A stretch of 64,000 bases of DNA from Zhongshania sp. R06B22 (GCF_040892595.1 NZ_JBFRYB010000001.1:1302001-1366000), one strand, 5' to 3'. Numbered from the stretch's first letter, positions 55,428 through 64,000 are shown. Notes: generated by a model from the sequence alone, not told the origin. Numbers and translations: made by a program.

Positions 55428-56060
55428 TTACAAATTAAATTTGTAGTCGGCTTTCACGGCCTGCTCAACAACCATCTCGGTAGCCTTCGCGGCGATCTTG
55501 CCCCCCTTGGTACTGTTACCAGCAATCTCCTTACCAAAGGATAGCTTAAAGGGTTCTGGCCAGGCTTCAGAATCCCAAGCCTTGCTGCGCTTAAAGGCTT
55601 TTGCACAATGGAAAAAGCACTCCTTGATTGTGACCTGAATTAGCAGCAGTGCCGGTTTGCCATTCGCCTTGAGCTGCTGGCTCAGGGTGTCGTCTGTGAA
55701 CAGCTCGGCACTGCCGTTTACCCTGAGGGTTTCTTCCGTGCCGGGGATGAGAAAGATCAATCCAATTTGGCCGGTTTGCAAAATATTGCTATGGCCGTGC
55801 AGTAATTTATTGCCGGGTCTGTCGGGGATAATCAAAGTGTGTTGATCGACGATGCTTATCAAGCCCGGCGCATCACCTTTTGGTGAAACAGTGGCGCCAC
55901 CCTGGCTTCCATAACTAGCAATAAAGAATAAGGGCGAGCGATTGATAAAATCTTGTGCGCGGTCACTCAAGTGGTCGTAAATTTTTTGTTGAGTCATCGC
56001 ATGGGGCTTGCCCAGCAAGGCTCGAAGTTCTTCTTCGCTTGTTATTTTTTTCATTGTCAT
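55428..56060 (-). CDS. pyridoxamine 5'-phosphate oxidase-like flavoprotein, MSMEG_1061 type
   Basis: A 210-aa protein of the PPOX (split-barrel FMN) superfamily. It contains LSDRAQDFINRSPLFFIASYG, GATVSPKGDAPGLISI, LIIPDRPGNKLLHG, and an IGLIFLIPGTEETLRVNGSAEL core, the arrangement of MSMEG_1061-type proteins. FMN or F420 binding is expected. Substrate unknown. Two ATG codons three positions apart are possible starts. Confidence 0.82.
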   Translation of the reverse strand: MTMKKITSEEELRALLGKPHAMTQQKIYDHLSDRAQDFINRSPLFFIASYGSQGGATVSPKGDAPGLISIVDQHTLIIPDRPGNKLLHGHSNILQTGQIGLIFLIPGTEETLRVNGSAELFTDDTLSQQLKANGKPALLLIQVTIKECFFHCAKAFKRSKAWDSEAWPEPFKLSFGKEIAGNSTKGGKIAAKATEMVVEQAVKADYKFNL

Positions 56061-56218
56061 TCGCCAAAATGATGTTGGCCGACCACATAAAAAGGACGGA
56101 CCGTTAACTTTGTAGAATGAACTATACGACTTTTTGCAAAGCTTTAGGAAGGTCTTGAGCTAGCCATAGCCCCAAAATTACGGCGCTTGCGCACTAAGGG
56201 CAGGCGGGGGGCTGGGGT

Positions 56219-57964
56219 TTATATACCGTCGTCGGCTGAATCCTGCTTGAGTTTAAGGCCCACTAATGAGATTTCCCCATTCTTGGTTTCCTTAACCGTA
56301 AGTTTAATTTTGGGGAAGGTCAGGGCGTCCCCAACGACGGGCCGACCATTAAACTTTTGGGTGATGTGCTCGCCTACGGTGAGGTGTTTTATATCGTCTG
56401 GAACATCAAAGCCATAGAGAACGGCAAGATCGCCCAATGCACTGTTGGCGCGAATCGAAAAGTCACCAAAGTAGCGTGACGATAGTTCTGACGGCAGCCG
56501 TGAAATAGACGGTGAAAATATCTCGGCCAATTTCTCAGCAATGCCGGTGGTGGCAATAATAACGACTTGATCGCTCTCTTCTAGGGTCTTGTCCTCATTT
56601 GAGCTGAGGGGTATTTCGTCGCGGATAAGCGCCACTAAGTGCGCGCTGTCAGGTAAGGCCAGCGTGGCAAGGGATTTTCCTATGACGCTGCTGCCGGCTA
56701 CCACCTGATAGACCACCAGGTCTTTATGGGGGTTGCTGGGTAAGTGGGTACTTCTAAACCCCGCTAGTTTTAGCGCCACTGGCAAGTCTACTTTTAACCA
56801 ACGGGCCATCGGCGCGATGGTCCAGCCTTGGATAACCAGCGAGGTGAGAACCACGAAAAACACCAGCTCAAAGAATATGTGGGCGTTCTCTAAGCCCGCT
56901 AGCGAGGGGAATAGCGCGAGAATGATAGGCACTGCGCCACGCAGACCGCACCAGCTTACGAAGACTTGATCTCGCCAGGGAAACCGAAACGGGATTAGGG
57001 CTAATGCAACCGCGATGGGTCTTGCGATGAAGATCAATACACCGGCGACAATGAGTGCGGGAATGATGATTGGCGGTAGCAGGCTGGGCGTGACCAATAG
57101 CCCCAGCATTAAAAACATACCAATCTGACTCAGCCAGGCGATGCCGTCGTGAAAGCGTCGAATGTCGTTCATATACAAAAACGATGTGGTGCCGGTCATG
57201 ACCCCGGCGATGTAGACCGCGAGAAAGCCGCTGCCACCAATAAAGCTGGTGCCGCCAAACAGGGTGAGGGCGGCGGCAAAGACCATTAGCGGATACAGCG
57301 AGACGGGCAGGGTTACTTTTTTGAGGGCGGCGGGAATAATATAGCCGCCGAGCAGACCCAAAATCAGACCTAGGCCCATTTGCTGGATTAGCTCTGCGAA
57401 CAGTAGCCAGCCCCCCAAGCCTTTGGGGCTGCTGAGTGCTTCAACCAGTGTAATGGTGAGGAAGATAGCCATGGGGTCGTTGGACCCAGATTCTATTTCT
57501 AGGGTGGCACCGGTACGATCTTTTAAGTTCAGGCCCGCATTTTTAATTAGACCAAAAACCGCTGCGGCGTCGGTAGAGCCTACGATAGCCCCAATCAGTA
57601 AACCTTCTTGCCATGGTAAATCCAGAACGTAACTCGCTGCTGCGCCGGTGATTCCGGCTGTGATGATTACACCCACGGTCGCTAAAGATAGGGCCGGGCG
57701 CAAACTCTGGCGAAAGGTCTCCATGCGGGCGCCAAGGCCGCCATCAAATATGATAATGGCGAGTGCTAGGTTGCCAATGAGGAAGGCGGTGTTGATATCG
57801 TTAAATTGAATGCCGCCGATGCCGTCCTCGCCCGCTAGCATGCCGAGTAGCAGAAAGATCAGTAACAGGGGTGCGCCTAGGCGGCGGGACACGATGCTGG
57901 CAAACACTGCAAAGAGAAACAGGACGGCACCGATAAAAACAAATTGGTATGTTTGCTCAATCAT
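56219..57964 (-). CDS. nhaP2: potassium/proton antiporter NhaP2 (CvrA)
   Basis: A 581-aa transporter with about twelve hydrophobic helices in the CPA1 family, and a C-terminal cytoplasmic TrkA_C-type domain. Motifs: LIFLLLGMLAGEDGIGGI, AIIIFDGGLGARMETF, GAIVGSTDAAAVFGLI and ATLEIESGSNDPMAIFL, with Asp pairs that translocate cations. It regulates cytoplasmic K+ or pH by K+/H+ exchange. Length is typical for NhaP2. Monocistronic and divergent from the ipdA operon across a 429-bp gap. Confidence 0.93.
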   Translation of the reverse strand: MIEQTYQFVFIGAVLFLFAVFASIVSRRLGAPLLLIFLLLGMLAGEDGIGGIQFNDINTAFLIGNLALAIIIFDGGLGARMETFRQSLRPALSLATVGVIITAGITGAAASYVLDLPWQEGLLIGAIVGSTDAAAVFGLIKNAGLNLKDRTGATLEIESGSNDPMAIFLTITLVEALSSPKGLGGWLLFAELIQQMGLGLILGLLGGYIIPAALKKVTLPVSLYPLMVFAAALTLFGGTSFIGGSGFLAVYIAGVMTGTTSFLYMNDIRRFHDGIAWLSQIGMFLMLGLLVTPSLLPPIIIPALIVAGVLIFIARPIAVALALIPFRFPWRDQVFVSWCGLRGAVPIILALFPSLAGLENAHIFFELVFFVVLTSLVIQGWTIAPMARWLKVDLPVALKLAGFRSTHLPSNPHKDLVVYQVVAGSSVIGKSLATLALPDSAHLVALIRDEIPLSSNEDKTLEESDQVVIIATTGIAEKLAEIFSPSISRLPSELSSRYFGDFSIRANSALGDLAVLYGFDVPDDIKHLTVGEHITQKFNGRPVVGDALTFPKIKLTVKETKNGEISLVGLKLKQDSADDGI

Positions 57965-58393
57965 CTTTGTGCCAAGTGCTCGTTCGTGGGGTTGAATATG
58001 AATTTGGATGTCAGTGCGGATATGGCAAGCGAATACGTGATGCTGCGTAATCTAAGACTATGCTGAGGAGTATATCCCATTAGCGACGTTTTCAGCATTT
58101 TCTAGCTACTGCCCCAGCTATCTTAGCGAGCCTAAGTGCATTCCCGCAAAAAACCTCAGAAGCCCCTTAATACTGCCGGTTTAGACAAAGTGGCGGCGAG
58201 CCCTAGGCCTGCGTGTCTATTGGGGAGAATATCCTAATCCAAACGGCTTAATGCGTAGTGCTTGGTGACGATAATTAATGTTTTGCATAATATATTGGTG
58301 TTATATTTACGTATATCGTAATTCCGGTGTGTTGGCGACGACCTTTTGGGCAGCCCGCGCACCGCTCTAGTTGTGAAAACCCAAGGAGCGCTC
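57965..58393. promoter_or_regulatory. divergent promoter region nhaP2 / ipdA with palindrome
   Basis: This 429-bp region has no gene. Just before ipdA lies TTACG-TATAT-CGTAA (58307-58321), a 5+5+5 inverted repeat similar to the TTACGCGTAA palindrome upstream of the FadD3-like ligase. AAGGAGCGCTC before the GTG at 58394 is the ipdA ribosome-binding site. Confidence 0.45.
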
Positions 58394-59269
58394 GTGAACA
58401 AGCAAATGAGTTTGCAGGAGATTGTCGGTCAGTTAAGTGACGGCATGACAATTGGTATTGGTGGTTGGGGGCCGCGTCGTAAGCCGATGGCGCTGATCCG
58501 CGCGATTCTTCAGTCTGATTTAAAGGATTTGACCATTGTTGCCTATGGCGGCGCGGATGTGGGCATGCTGTGCGCTGCTGGCAAGGTTCGAAAGTTGGTG
58601 TTTGCCTTTGTGTCGCTAGACTTTATTCCGCTGGAGCCTTATTTCCGTGCAGCCCGCCAGAGTGGCTCGCTAGAGGTGATGGAAATTGATGAAGGCATGA
58701 TGCTGCTGGGCTTGCGCGCTGCAGCTTGGGGTTGCCCGTTTATTCCCACCAAGATCGGTTTGGGTACTGACCTGATCAAGTTAAACCCCGATCTTAAAGT
58801 GATAGACAGTCCCTATGACGAGAAAGAGTGGGTGGCGATGCCGGCCCTAAAACTCGACGCGGCGCTGGTACATGTTGATCGCGCCGATGTGCGCGGTGTA
58901 TGCCAAATCAAAGCCCCAGATCATCACATGGATGACTGGTTTGTGCGTGCGGCAGCCAAAACCTATGTGACCTGTGAAGAGATTGTTGAGGCGTCTGCGT
59001 TTGCAGATCCGCTTGAGGCTCGTTCGGTCTTTTGGGAGCGCAACTTTACTACTGGCGTCGCCTTGGTACCGGGTGGTGCACATCCTTCATCGTGCAGCCC
59101 TAATTACGGTTTTGATATTCCGCATTTCCAGGAATACAACGCCTCAGCCAAGGAGGGTGGTTTTGCCGCCTACTTTGACAAATATATCAAAGACAGCAGC
59201 GAAGAAGAGTATCAGGCCAAGGTTGGCGGTCTGGATGCGATTCGTAAATTGCCACAGCCCGTTTATTAA
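58394..59269 (+). CDS. ipdA: CoA-transferase-family hydrolase subunit IpdA
   Basis: A 291-aa alpha subunit of the class I CoA transferase fold. MSLQEIVGQLSDGMTIGIGGWGPRRKPMALIRAIL is its family start, followed by VAYGGADVGML, EIDEGMMLLGLRAA and GCPFIPTKIGLGTDLI. In the actinobacterial steroid pathway IpdAB hydrolyses a ring of COCHEA-CoA by a retro-Claisen reaction. The GTG at 58394 is chosen over the TTG at 58346 for its clear AAGGAG ribosome-binding site. First gene of an operon with ipdB, ipdC, echA20-like and acyl-CoA dehydrogenase genes. Confidence 0.85.
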   Translation: MNKQMSLQEIVGQLSDGMTIGIGGWGPRRKPMALIRAILQSDLKDLTIVAYGGADVGMLCAAGKVRKLVFAFVSLDFIPLEPYFRAARQSGSLEVMEIDEGMMLLGLRAAAWGCPFIPTKIGLGTDLIKLNPDLKVIDSPYDEKEWVAMPALKLDAALVHVDRADVRGVCQIKAPDHHMDDWFVRAAAKTYVTCEEIVEASAFADPLEARSVFWERNFTTGVALVPGGAHPSSCSPNYGFDIPHFQEYNASAKEGGFAAYFDKYIKDSSEEEYQAKVGGLDAIRKLPQPVY

Positions 59270-59299
59270 TCGTCTAACAGGTAATTAGGAGAATTGATT

Positions 59300-60103
59300 A
59301 TGAGTACACCTGCAAGCGATTATAGTTTGGCAGAATTAATGATTTGCGCGAATGCCGCAGCCTACGAACACGACGGCGAAGTACTGGTGACTGGTATTGG
59401 CGTGCTGCAGCGGCTCGCTGCTAGCTTGGCGATGCTTACCACCAATCCCGGCATTATGATGACTGATTCAGAGGCGTGGATTTTGTCGACGCCAAACCCG
59501 ATTGGTAAGCGTCCCGCCGACTTTGTGCAAATGAACGAAAACTGGATGGGCTTTAGCCGTATTTTCGATAACGTCTGGAGTGGACGCCGCCATCTTACCG
59601 GTGGACCTACCCAGATTGACCGTTTCGGTCAGGCCAATATTTCTGCGCTGGGCGGCGACTACAACAAGCCCAAAGTACAAATGTTGGGCATGCGGGGCTT
59701 CCCCGGCAATTCAATCTGCCATGCTAATAGCTATATGGTGCCTATGCATAGCAGCCGTGTGTTTATCGAGGCTGAATGCGATGTGGTATGCACCATCGGT
59801 TTCAACCCCGAGCGTCTGCCTAAGGGCTATACCTTCGACGAAATTGATCTGCGCTGTATCTACACCAATTTGGGTGTGTTTGATTTTAATGGCCCAAATC
59901 ACCAAATGCAGATTGTAAGCCTGCACCCCGGCGTGACCGTGGATGAAGTGGTATCTAATACCGGCTTCGAGGTGCATGTGCCTGATTCGATTGCGACAAC
60001 CGCAGCGCCGACTGAAGAGCAACTGACTATTATTCGTCAGATGGATCCACATAATTTGCGCAGCAAACAGTTAAAAGATAACCCACCGGGCGTGCGTGCT
60101 TAA
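59300..60103 (+). CDS. ipdB: CoA-transferase-family hydrolase subunit IpdB
   Basis: A 267-aa beta subunit paired with IpdA. SDYSLAELMICANAAAYEHDGEVLVTGIG is the family start, and GGPTQIDRFGQANISALGGD and GNSICHANSYMVPMHSSRVFIEAE match the class I beta-subunit fold. The AGGAG ribosome-binding site eight bases before the ATG at 59300 fixes the start. It lies 30 bp after ipdA. The gene product is expected to act as the heterotetramer with IpdA. Confidence 0.85.
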   Translation: MSTPASDYSLAELMICANAAAYEHDGEVLVTGIGVLQRLAASLAMLTTNPGIMMTDSEAWILSTPNPIGKRPADFVQMNENWMGFSRIFDNVWSGRRHLTGGPTQIDRFGQANISALGGDYNKPKVQMLGMRGFPGNSICHANSYMVPMHSSRVFIEAECDVVCTIGFNPERLPKGYTFDEIDLRCIYTNLGVFDFNGPNHQMQIVSLHPGVTVDEVVSNTGFEVHVPDSIATTAAPTEEQLTIIRQMDPHNLRSKQLKDNPPGVRA

Positions 60104-60128
60104 TCCGGAACAAGGCGAAAAACACACT

Positions 60129-61202
60129 ATGTCTAATCTGCTAGAGACACGTATTACGCGCTTATTGGGTTGCCGCTATCCGGTGATCCAAACGGCCATG
60201 GGCTGGGTGGCTGATCCCACTTTGGTTGCCGGCACCGGTAATGCGGGTGGCTTCGGTTTTTTGGCGGGGGCAACCATTCCCCCAGCGGAGATGGAAGCCG
60301 ATATTCTCAAGGTGAAGTCGCTGACTGACGCCAACTTCGGCGTCAATTTTCATATGTATCAGCCCAATGCCGCTGAGATTGTCGATCTAGTGATTAAGCA
60401 CAAGGTGAAGGCGGTCAGTTATTCGCGTTCGCCTGGCAAAGACATGGTCTCTAAATTAAAAGATGCCGGTGTGGTGTGTATGCCAACTATCGGGCTGCCC
60501 AAGCACGCGATTAAAGCCGTGGAAATGGGCGCCGATGCAGTCACCGTGCAAGGCGGCGAGGGCGGTGGTCACACTGGCTCGGTGCCAACGACCTTATTGT
60601 TGCCACAGGTGGTCGATGCGGTAGGCGCGCAGGTGCCGGTATTGGGCGCAGGTGGTTTTAAAGATGGGCGCGGCTTGATTGCGGCCATGGCCTTTGGCGC
60701 TGATGGCATTGCCATGGGTACGCGCTTTTTGCTGACCAAAGAAAGTCCGGTGCCAGAAGCCACCAAGCAGCGTTATTTAGATTGTAAAAATCCCGGTGAA
60801 ATAATTGTCACCCGAGCGCTGGATGGTATTCAGCAGCGCATGATTTTAAATCGCTTTTTAGGTGAGCTAGAGCGGGCTGGCGGTTTGAAGAAATTGTTAA
60901 TTGCACTGCGCAATGGTCTCGCCTTTCGCAAATTTACCGGCGCCAGTATTTTCGGTTTGCTGCAGTCGGCCTTGGCCATGAGTAAAGACGGCGAGCTGAC
61001 TCCGGCACAGGCGATTATGTCGGCGAACGCACCGATGATTATTCAAAAAGCGATGGTAGATGGTCGCCCTGATGATGGCGTATTGCCCTCGGGTCAGGTT
61101 GCCGGTGTTATCGATACCTTATTAAGTTGTGAAGAATTAATTAGCGGTCTGGTTGCCGAGGCCGAAGCCCAATTACAGCGTTTACAAGCGCAGGGGAAAT
61201 AA
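60129..61202 (+). CDS. ipdC: nitronate monooxygenase-family flavin enzyme, IpdC-like
   Basis: A 357-aa FMN-dependent TIM-barrel protein of the 2-nitropropane dioxygenase/nitronate monooxygenase superfamily. RYPVIQTAMGWVADPTLVAGTGNAGGFG is the N-terminal family pattern, and VTVQGGEGGGHTG and VLGAGGFKDGRGLIAAMAFGADGIAMGTRFL bind flavin. The position between ipdB and an echA20-like gene indicates IpdC, which in actinobacteria acts as a flavin-dependent reductase on steroid C/D-ring CoA esters. The ATG at 60129 is chosen since the GTG at 60096 lies inside ipdB. Confidence 0.82.
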   Translation: MSNLLETRITRLLGCRYPVIQTAMGWVADPTLVAGTGNAGGFGFLAGATIPPAEMEADILKVKSLTDANFGVNFHMYQPNAAEIVDLVIKHKVKAVSYSRSPGKDMVSKLKDAGVVCMPTIGLPKHAIKAVEMGADAVTVQGGEGGGHTGSVPTTLLLPQVVDAVGAQVPVLGAGGFKDGRGLIAAMAFGADGIAMGTRFLLTKESPVPEATKQRYLDCKNPGEIIVTRALDGIQQRMILNRFLGELERAGGLKKLLIALRNGLAFRKFTGASIFGLLQSALAMSKDGELTPAQAIMSANAPMIIQKAMVDGRPDDGVLPSGQVAGVIDTLLSCEELISGLVAEAEAQLQRLQAQGK

Positions 61203-61204
61203 TA

Positions 61205-61957
61205 ATGACTCAGCCATTTTCCACCCGAATTGATAGCGGCATTGCCGAAATGATTTTTAACCATCCGCCAGTGAATGCGTTTAATAGCGCCGGTTGGATA
61301 GCGATTGCCGCTGAGCTAAATGCCCTGGGTGAAAACCCCGACGTGCGCGCCATTATTATCGCCGCAGAAGGCCGTGGTTTTTGTGCCGGTGTTGATATTA
61401 AAGAGCTTGCCGCCAACAGCGCGATGATCACCCGAGTAAACAAAGGTAATTACGATACCTTTAAAGCGATTCATCGCAATCCCAAGCCGGTAATTGTAGC
61501 CGTGCACGGTTTTGTATTGGGCGGCGGTATTGGTATTAGCGGCGCGGCAGATGTCTTGGTGGCGTCGGAGTGTGCGACCTTCGCAGTGCCTGAAGTAGAC
61601 CGCGGTGCAATGGGCGGCGGCGCGCATTTGCAGCGCATGTTCCCGGTTCAAAAAGTGCGCTATATGTATTTCACTGGCGAGCCCATCGATGCTCAAGAAG
61701 CCTACCGTCTTGGCGCTGTAGAGAAAGTGGTGCCCCGCGATCAGCTATTAGATACCGCCCGTGATATCGCACGCAAAATTGCCATCAAATCTCCGCGTAT
61801 GGTGCAGCTTGCCAAAGAAGCGCTTAACGGCATTGAAGACGGCAACCTAGAAGACAAATATCGCTGGGAGCAGGGCTTTACTCAAGAGGCCTATGCCGAT
61901 CCTGATTCGCAAGAAGCCAAGACTGCTTTTGTTGAAAAACGCGACGCCAAATTTTAA
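61205..61957 (+). CDS. enoyl-CoA hydratase/isomerase family, EchA20-like
   Basis: A 250-aa crotonase-family protein. RGFCAGVDIKEL is the oxyanion-hole block and VHGFVLGGGIGISGAADVLVASECATFAVPEVDRGAMGGG a second, with a glycine-rich GAMGGGAHLQ segment. It is 3 bp after ipdC, so the pair is translationally linked. The context suggests EchA20, which opens ring D of the HIEC-CoA intermediate. The general family is certain; this role is inferred. Confidence 0.8.
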   Translation: MTQPFSTRIDSGIAEMIFNHPPVNAFNSAGWIAIAAELNALGENPDVRAIIIAAEGRGFCAGVDIKELAANSAMITRVNKGNYDTFKAIHRNPKPVIVAVHGFVLGGGIGISGAADVLVASECATFAVPEVDRGAMGGGAHLQRMFPVQKVRYMYFTGEPIDAQEAYRLGAVEKVVPRDQLLDTARDIARKIAIKSPRMVQLAKEALNGIEDGNLEDKYRWEQGFTQEAYADPDSQEAKTAFVEKRDAKF

Positions 61958-61974
61958 AAAATTCGGAAGACATC

Positions 61975-63147
61975 ATGCAACTGGAATACACCGAACAACA
62001 AAACGCCTTCCGCGCCGAAGTGCGCAGCTGGCTACAGGCCAATGTGCCTGCTGAGCCGCTGCAGTCATTCGATACCGAAAAGGGTTTTCAGCAGCATCGC
62101 GAGTGGGAAGCCAAACTCTACGAAGGCCGCTGGGGCATGATTACCTGGCCTGAAGAAATGGGCGGTCGCGGTGCAGACTTGCTGCAATGGCTGATTTTTG
62201 AAGAAGAATATTATGCGGCGCGCGCGCCACTGCGGGTAAACCAAAACGGCATATTCTTGCTTGGTCCCACGCTGATGGAGTACGGCAGCGACGAGCAGAA
62301 GAAACGCTTTTTAAACGGTATGGCCACAGGCAAAGATATTTGGTGTCAGGGCTGGTCCGAGCCAAATGCCGGTTCAGATATGGCGGCTATTCGCTCAACG
62401 GCAACACTGAGTGAAGACGGTAGCCACTACGTAATCAACGGCCAGAAAACCTGGTCTACCCGCGCGGTGTGGGCTGACTGGTGCTTCGGTATGTTCCGCA
62501 CCGATCCTGACTCACAGCGTCACAAGGGGCTGACTTTTATCTTAGTGCCACTGGAGTCAGAAGGCATTACCGTTCGCCCGATTCCCCAGTTAGATGGCTT
62601 GCCCGGTTTTGCCGAAATCTTTTTCGACAACGTTAAAGTGCCTGTCGACTGCCGCTTAGGTGGCGAAGGCGAAGGCTGGGGCGTGGCTATGGCCACTGCC
62701 GGATTTGAACGCGGCTTAATGCTGCGCTCACCGGCGCGTTTCCAAGAAACTGCTAAACGTCTTGTTAATTTGTATAAAGCCAATCAAGAAAGCGCAGACC
62801 AAGATCCCGCCGTGCGCGACGCGGTATTACGGGCCTATTTAGATGCTGAGGCCTATGCGCTCACCACCTATCAAACAGCCTGTCGTTTAATACAGGGCGG
62901 CAAGATTGGCGCAGAGGCATCGACCAATAAAATATTTTGGTCTGAACTCGATCAGCAGATGCATGGCTTGGGTTTGAAAATTTTAGGAGCGCGAGCAGAG
63001 CTATTAGCTCATGCCCCAGATGCCGGCGAAGTAGGTACTTGGCTAGATGGTTGGTTGTTCTCGCAGTCCGGACCGATTTACGCCGGAACGAATGAGATAC
63101 AGCGCAACATCATTGCCGAGCGGCTTTTAGGCATGCCGCGCAAATGA
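61975..63147 (+). CDS. acyl-CoA dehydrogenase, FadE30/IpdE-like
   Basis: A 390-aa flavoprotein of the acyl-CoA dehydrogenase family. The N-terminus reads MQLEYTEQQNAFRAEVRSWL. WCQGWSEPNAGSDMAAI is the FAD/substrate block, GQKTWSTRAVWADWCF follows, and the C-terminus carries YAGTNEIQRNIIAERLLG. It lies 17 bp after the EchA20-like gene. In the steroid pathway several such enzymes act on C/D-ring CoA esters, often as heteromeric pairs. It may pair with the following partial gene. Substrate inferred. Confidence 0.83.
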   Translation: MQLEYTEQQNAFRAEVRSWLQANVPAEPLQSFDTEKGFQQHREWEAKLYEGRWGMITWPEEMGGRGADLLQWLIFEEEYYAARAPLRVNQNGIFLLGPTLMEYGSDEQKKRFLNGMATGKDIWCQGWSEPNAGSDMAAIRSTATLSEDGSHYVINGQKTWSTRAVWADWCFGMFRTDPDSQRHKGLTFILVPLESEGITVRPIPQLDGLPGFAEIFFDNVKVPVDCRLGGEGEGWGVAMATAGFERGLMLRSPARFQETAKRLVNLYKANQESADQDPAVRDAVLRAYLDAEAYALTTYQTACRLIQGGKIGAEASTNKIFWSELDQQMHGLGLKILGARAELLAHAPDAGEVGTWLDGWLFSQSGPIYAGTNEIQRNIIAERLLGMPRK

Positions 63148-63161
63148 TCTTTAAGCGCAGC

Positions 63162-63267
63162 GATCTTTTTTGCACGCTGGCTGCGTTTAAAAAGTGCTCG
63201 GTTGGTCACGTATTAAATATACGCTCCTGCCCTGCGCGCATTTTTGCCTTGCCAGCGCACAAAAATC
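63162..63267. repeat. nested inverted-repeat intergenic element
   Basis: Arms GATCTTTTTTGCACGCTGGC (63162-63181) and GCCAGCGCACAAAAATC (63251-63267) are inverted imperfect copies. An inner CGTAT-TAAAT-ATACG hairpin lies at 63209-63223. It resembles palindromic intergenic repeats of other gammaproteobacteria. Only one copy is seen in this window. Confidence 0.5.
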
Positions 63268-63342
63268 TGTGCTGCTGTAATGAGCTGAAATAATTTTTAT
63301 TTATATGTGAGCAACTCGGAGAAAAGTGCATTCGCTTCGCTC

Positions 63343-63435
63343 ACATGGATACCCGATCAAGTCGGGTATGACGAGGGTGGAGGGTAAGGAGTGGGGAGCG
63401 GTGGATTGCAGTCTCCACCAACCGTCATCCCCGCG
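63343..63435. repeat. REP-like palindromic element
   Basis: ATACCCGA (63349-63356) with TCGGGTAT (63362-63369) forms a hairpin, enclosed with GGTGGAG/CTCCACC (63376-63382 and 63413-63419) and ATGACG/CGTCAT (63368-63373 and 63423-63428). The GTCATCCCCGCG-type end is that of a common bacterial intergenic repeat family. No second copy was found here. Confidence 0.5.
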
Positions 63436-63589
63436 TACAAGGTGAATTGCGGAGCAAGAGAAGGCAGCCTGGGCTGGGCGGGGAGCCATGTGCCGTTGGC
63501 TGGTTTAGTAAGGCCTAAGAATTGATATTAAACACAAGTAAGCAGAAAAATTTTAGCGGCGAGTAAACAAGAGCCCAAAAGGTGAACGG

Positions 63590-64000
63590 ATGGATTTTAC
63601 ATTTAGCGAAGATCAATTGTTGTTTCAAGAATCAGTGCGAGATTTTCTGATTAATGAAGTCACGCCGGCAACCATTCGCGCTGCATGGCAGACCGAGTCT
63701 GGACGCAGCGATGCTTTATGGCAGCAGTTCGTTGAGATGGGCTTGACCGGTATTACGGTGCCCGAGGCCTTTGGTGGCTTGGGTATGAATGAATTGGATT
63801 TTGTTCTGCTGGCGCAAGAGGCCGGCTACGTTGCTCTGGCTGAGCCGCTGGTGCACAGCGCCTTGGTCGCGGTGCCAGTCATCGCTAATTGTGGCAATGC
63901 AGAATTTGCAGCCCAGTGGCTTCCAAAAATTGCGGCGGGGGAAGCCAAGGCGGTTGTTGGTTTAGAGATAAATGGCTTGGTTGAAGATGCTCATATCGCC
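63590..64000 (+). CDS. acyl-CoA dehydrogenase, 3'-truncated by window edge
   Basis: The first 137 codons of an acyl-CoA dehydrogenase: MDFTFSEDQLLFQESVRDFL, ALWQQFVEMGLTGITVPEAFGGLG, then LAQEAGYVALAEPLVHSALV. The AFGGLG block is typical of the N-terminal helical domain. It runs in frame off the right edge. Many of these short-type members are the partner subunits of heteromeric steroid acyl-CoA dehydrogenases. The rest of the gene and its neighbours are out of view. Confidence 0.85.
   Translation, partial: MDFTFSEDQLLFQESVRDFLINEVTPATIRAAWQTESGRSDALWQQFVEMGLTGITVPEAFGGLGMNELDFVLLAQEAGYVALAEPLVHSALVAVPVIANCGNAEFAAQWLPKIAAGEAKAVVGLEINGLVEDAHIA

Larger units (their letters stand above)
63148..63589. 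other. 442-bp gap between acyl-CoA dehydrogenase genes
   Basis: Apart from the two palindromic repeats I see no gene. The gap interrupts the otherwise tight ipd operon, so the downstream dehydrogenase may have a separate promoter. AAAGGTG before the ATG at 63590 is its ribosome-binding site. Confidence 0.4.

Noticed and set aside
1..64000. CRISPR arrays, insertion sequences and rRNA/tRNA genes
   Set aside because: None was recognised by eye on either strand; no direct repeat series of CRISPR spacing and no transposase or integrase motif was seen.

Overview
The window reads as ordinary chromosome of a free-living, respiratory Gammaproteobacterium. It carries a complete rnfABCDGE operon, the conserved purMN / DUF2066-perM-hda neighbourhood, dcd beside apbC, fabV, nhaP2 and an OmpA-type porin. 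Two groups of genes of the type used for steroid C/D-ring catabolism suggest a marine steroid degrader, perhaps a member of the Cellvibrionales/Spongiibacteraceae. The lineage is inferred from gene content and has not been tested.

Layout. 1-2.4 kb: the end of a surface-polysaccharide locus on the minus strand (UDP-GlcNAc 2-epimerase, cut by the window edge, and a UDP-sugar dehydrogenase). 2.6-8.6 kb: the Rnf ion-pumping ferredoxin:NAD oxidoreductase, followed by metG. 11-18.3 kb: apbC, dcd, a DUF3108 protein, purN and purM, then DUF2066, perM and hda. 18.5-24.1 kb: an OmpA-like protein and a two-gene molybdoenzyme whose Fe-S and membrane-anchor subunits are fused. 24.3-34.8 kb: a Tag-family glycosylase, a KstD-type 3-ketosteroid dehydrogenase, a large phytase-esterase-like lipoprotein, a CHASE histidine kinase, a second KstD-like flavoprotein and fabV. 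35-43.5 kb: a MATE exporter, a sterol-desaturase-family protein, an MBL hydrolase, alanine dehydrogenase, AsmA and an Ada-like methyltransferase. 43.6-49.5 kb: a FadD3-like CoA ligase, two Lrp/AsnC regulators, an LVIVD lipoprotein and a polytopic membrane protein.

49.5-53.5 kb is an accessory island. It holds an orphan 290-aa protein with a nucleotidyl-cyclase-like motif layout whose stop codon lies inside a candidate integron attC site. Immediately after comes a retron: promoter, msr-msd RNA gene with an a1/a2 pair, an RcaT/Ec86-type deoxyribosyltransferase-like effector, and a reverse transcriptase with NAXXH, YADD and VTG motifs. This retron is the strongest candidate for a notable system in the window; by family it should be an anti-phage toxin/antitoxin module. 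An amber-interrupted reading frame follows it.

53.5-58 kb: small conserved genes (RDD, CigR/RcnB-like, DUF2805, and an unlisted 55-aa DUF2256 gene), a PPOX flavoprotein and nhaP2. 58.4-64 kb: ipdA, ipdB, ipdC, an echA20-like gene and two acyl-CoA dehydrogenase genes, the last cut by the window edge. These match the steroid C/D-ring (HIP-CoA) pathway, for which the FadD3-like ligase at 43.7 kb would provide the CoA thioester. A palindrome of the form TTACG/CGTAA lies upstream of both the ligase gene and ipdA and may be a shared operator.
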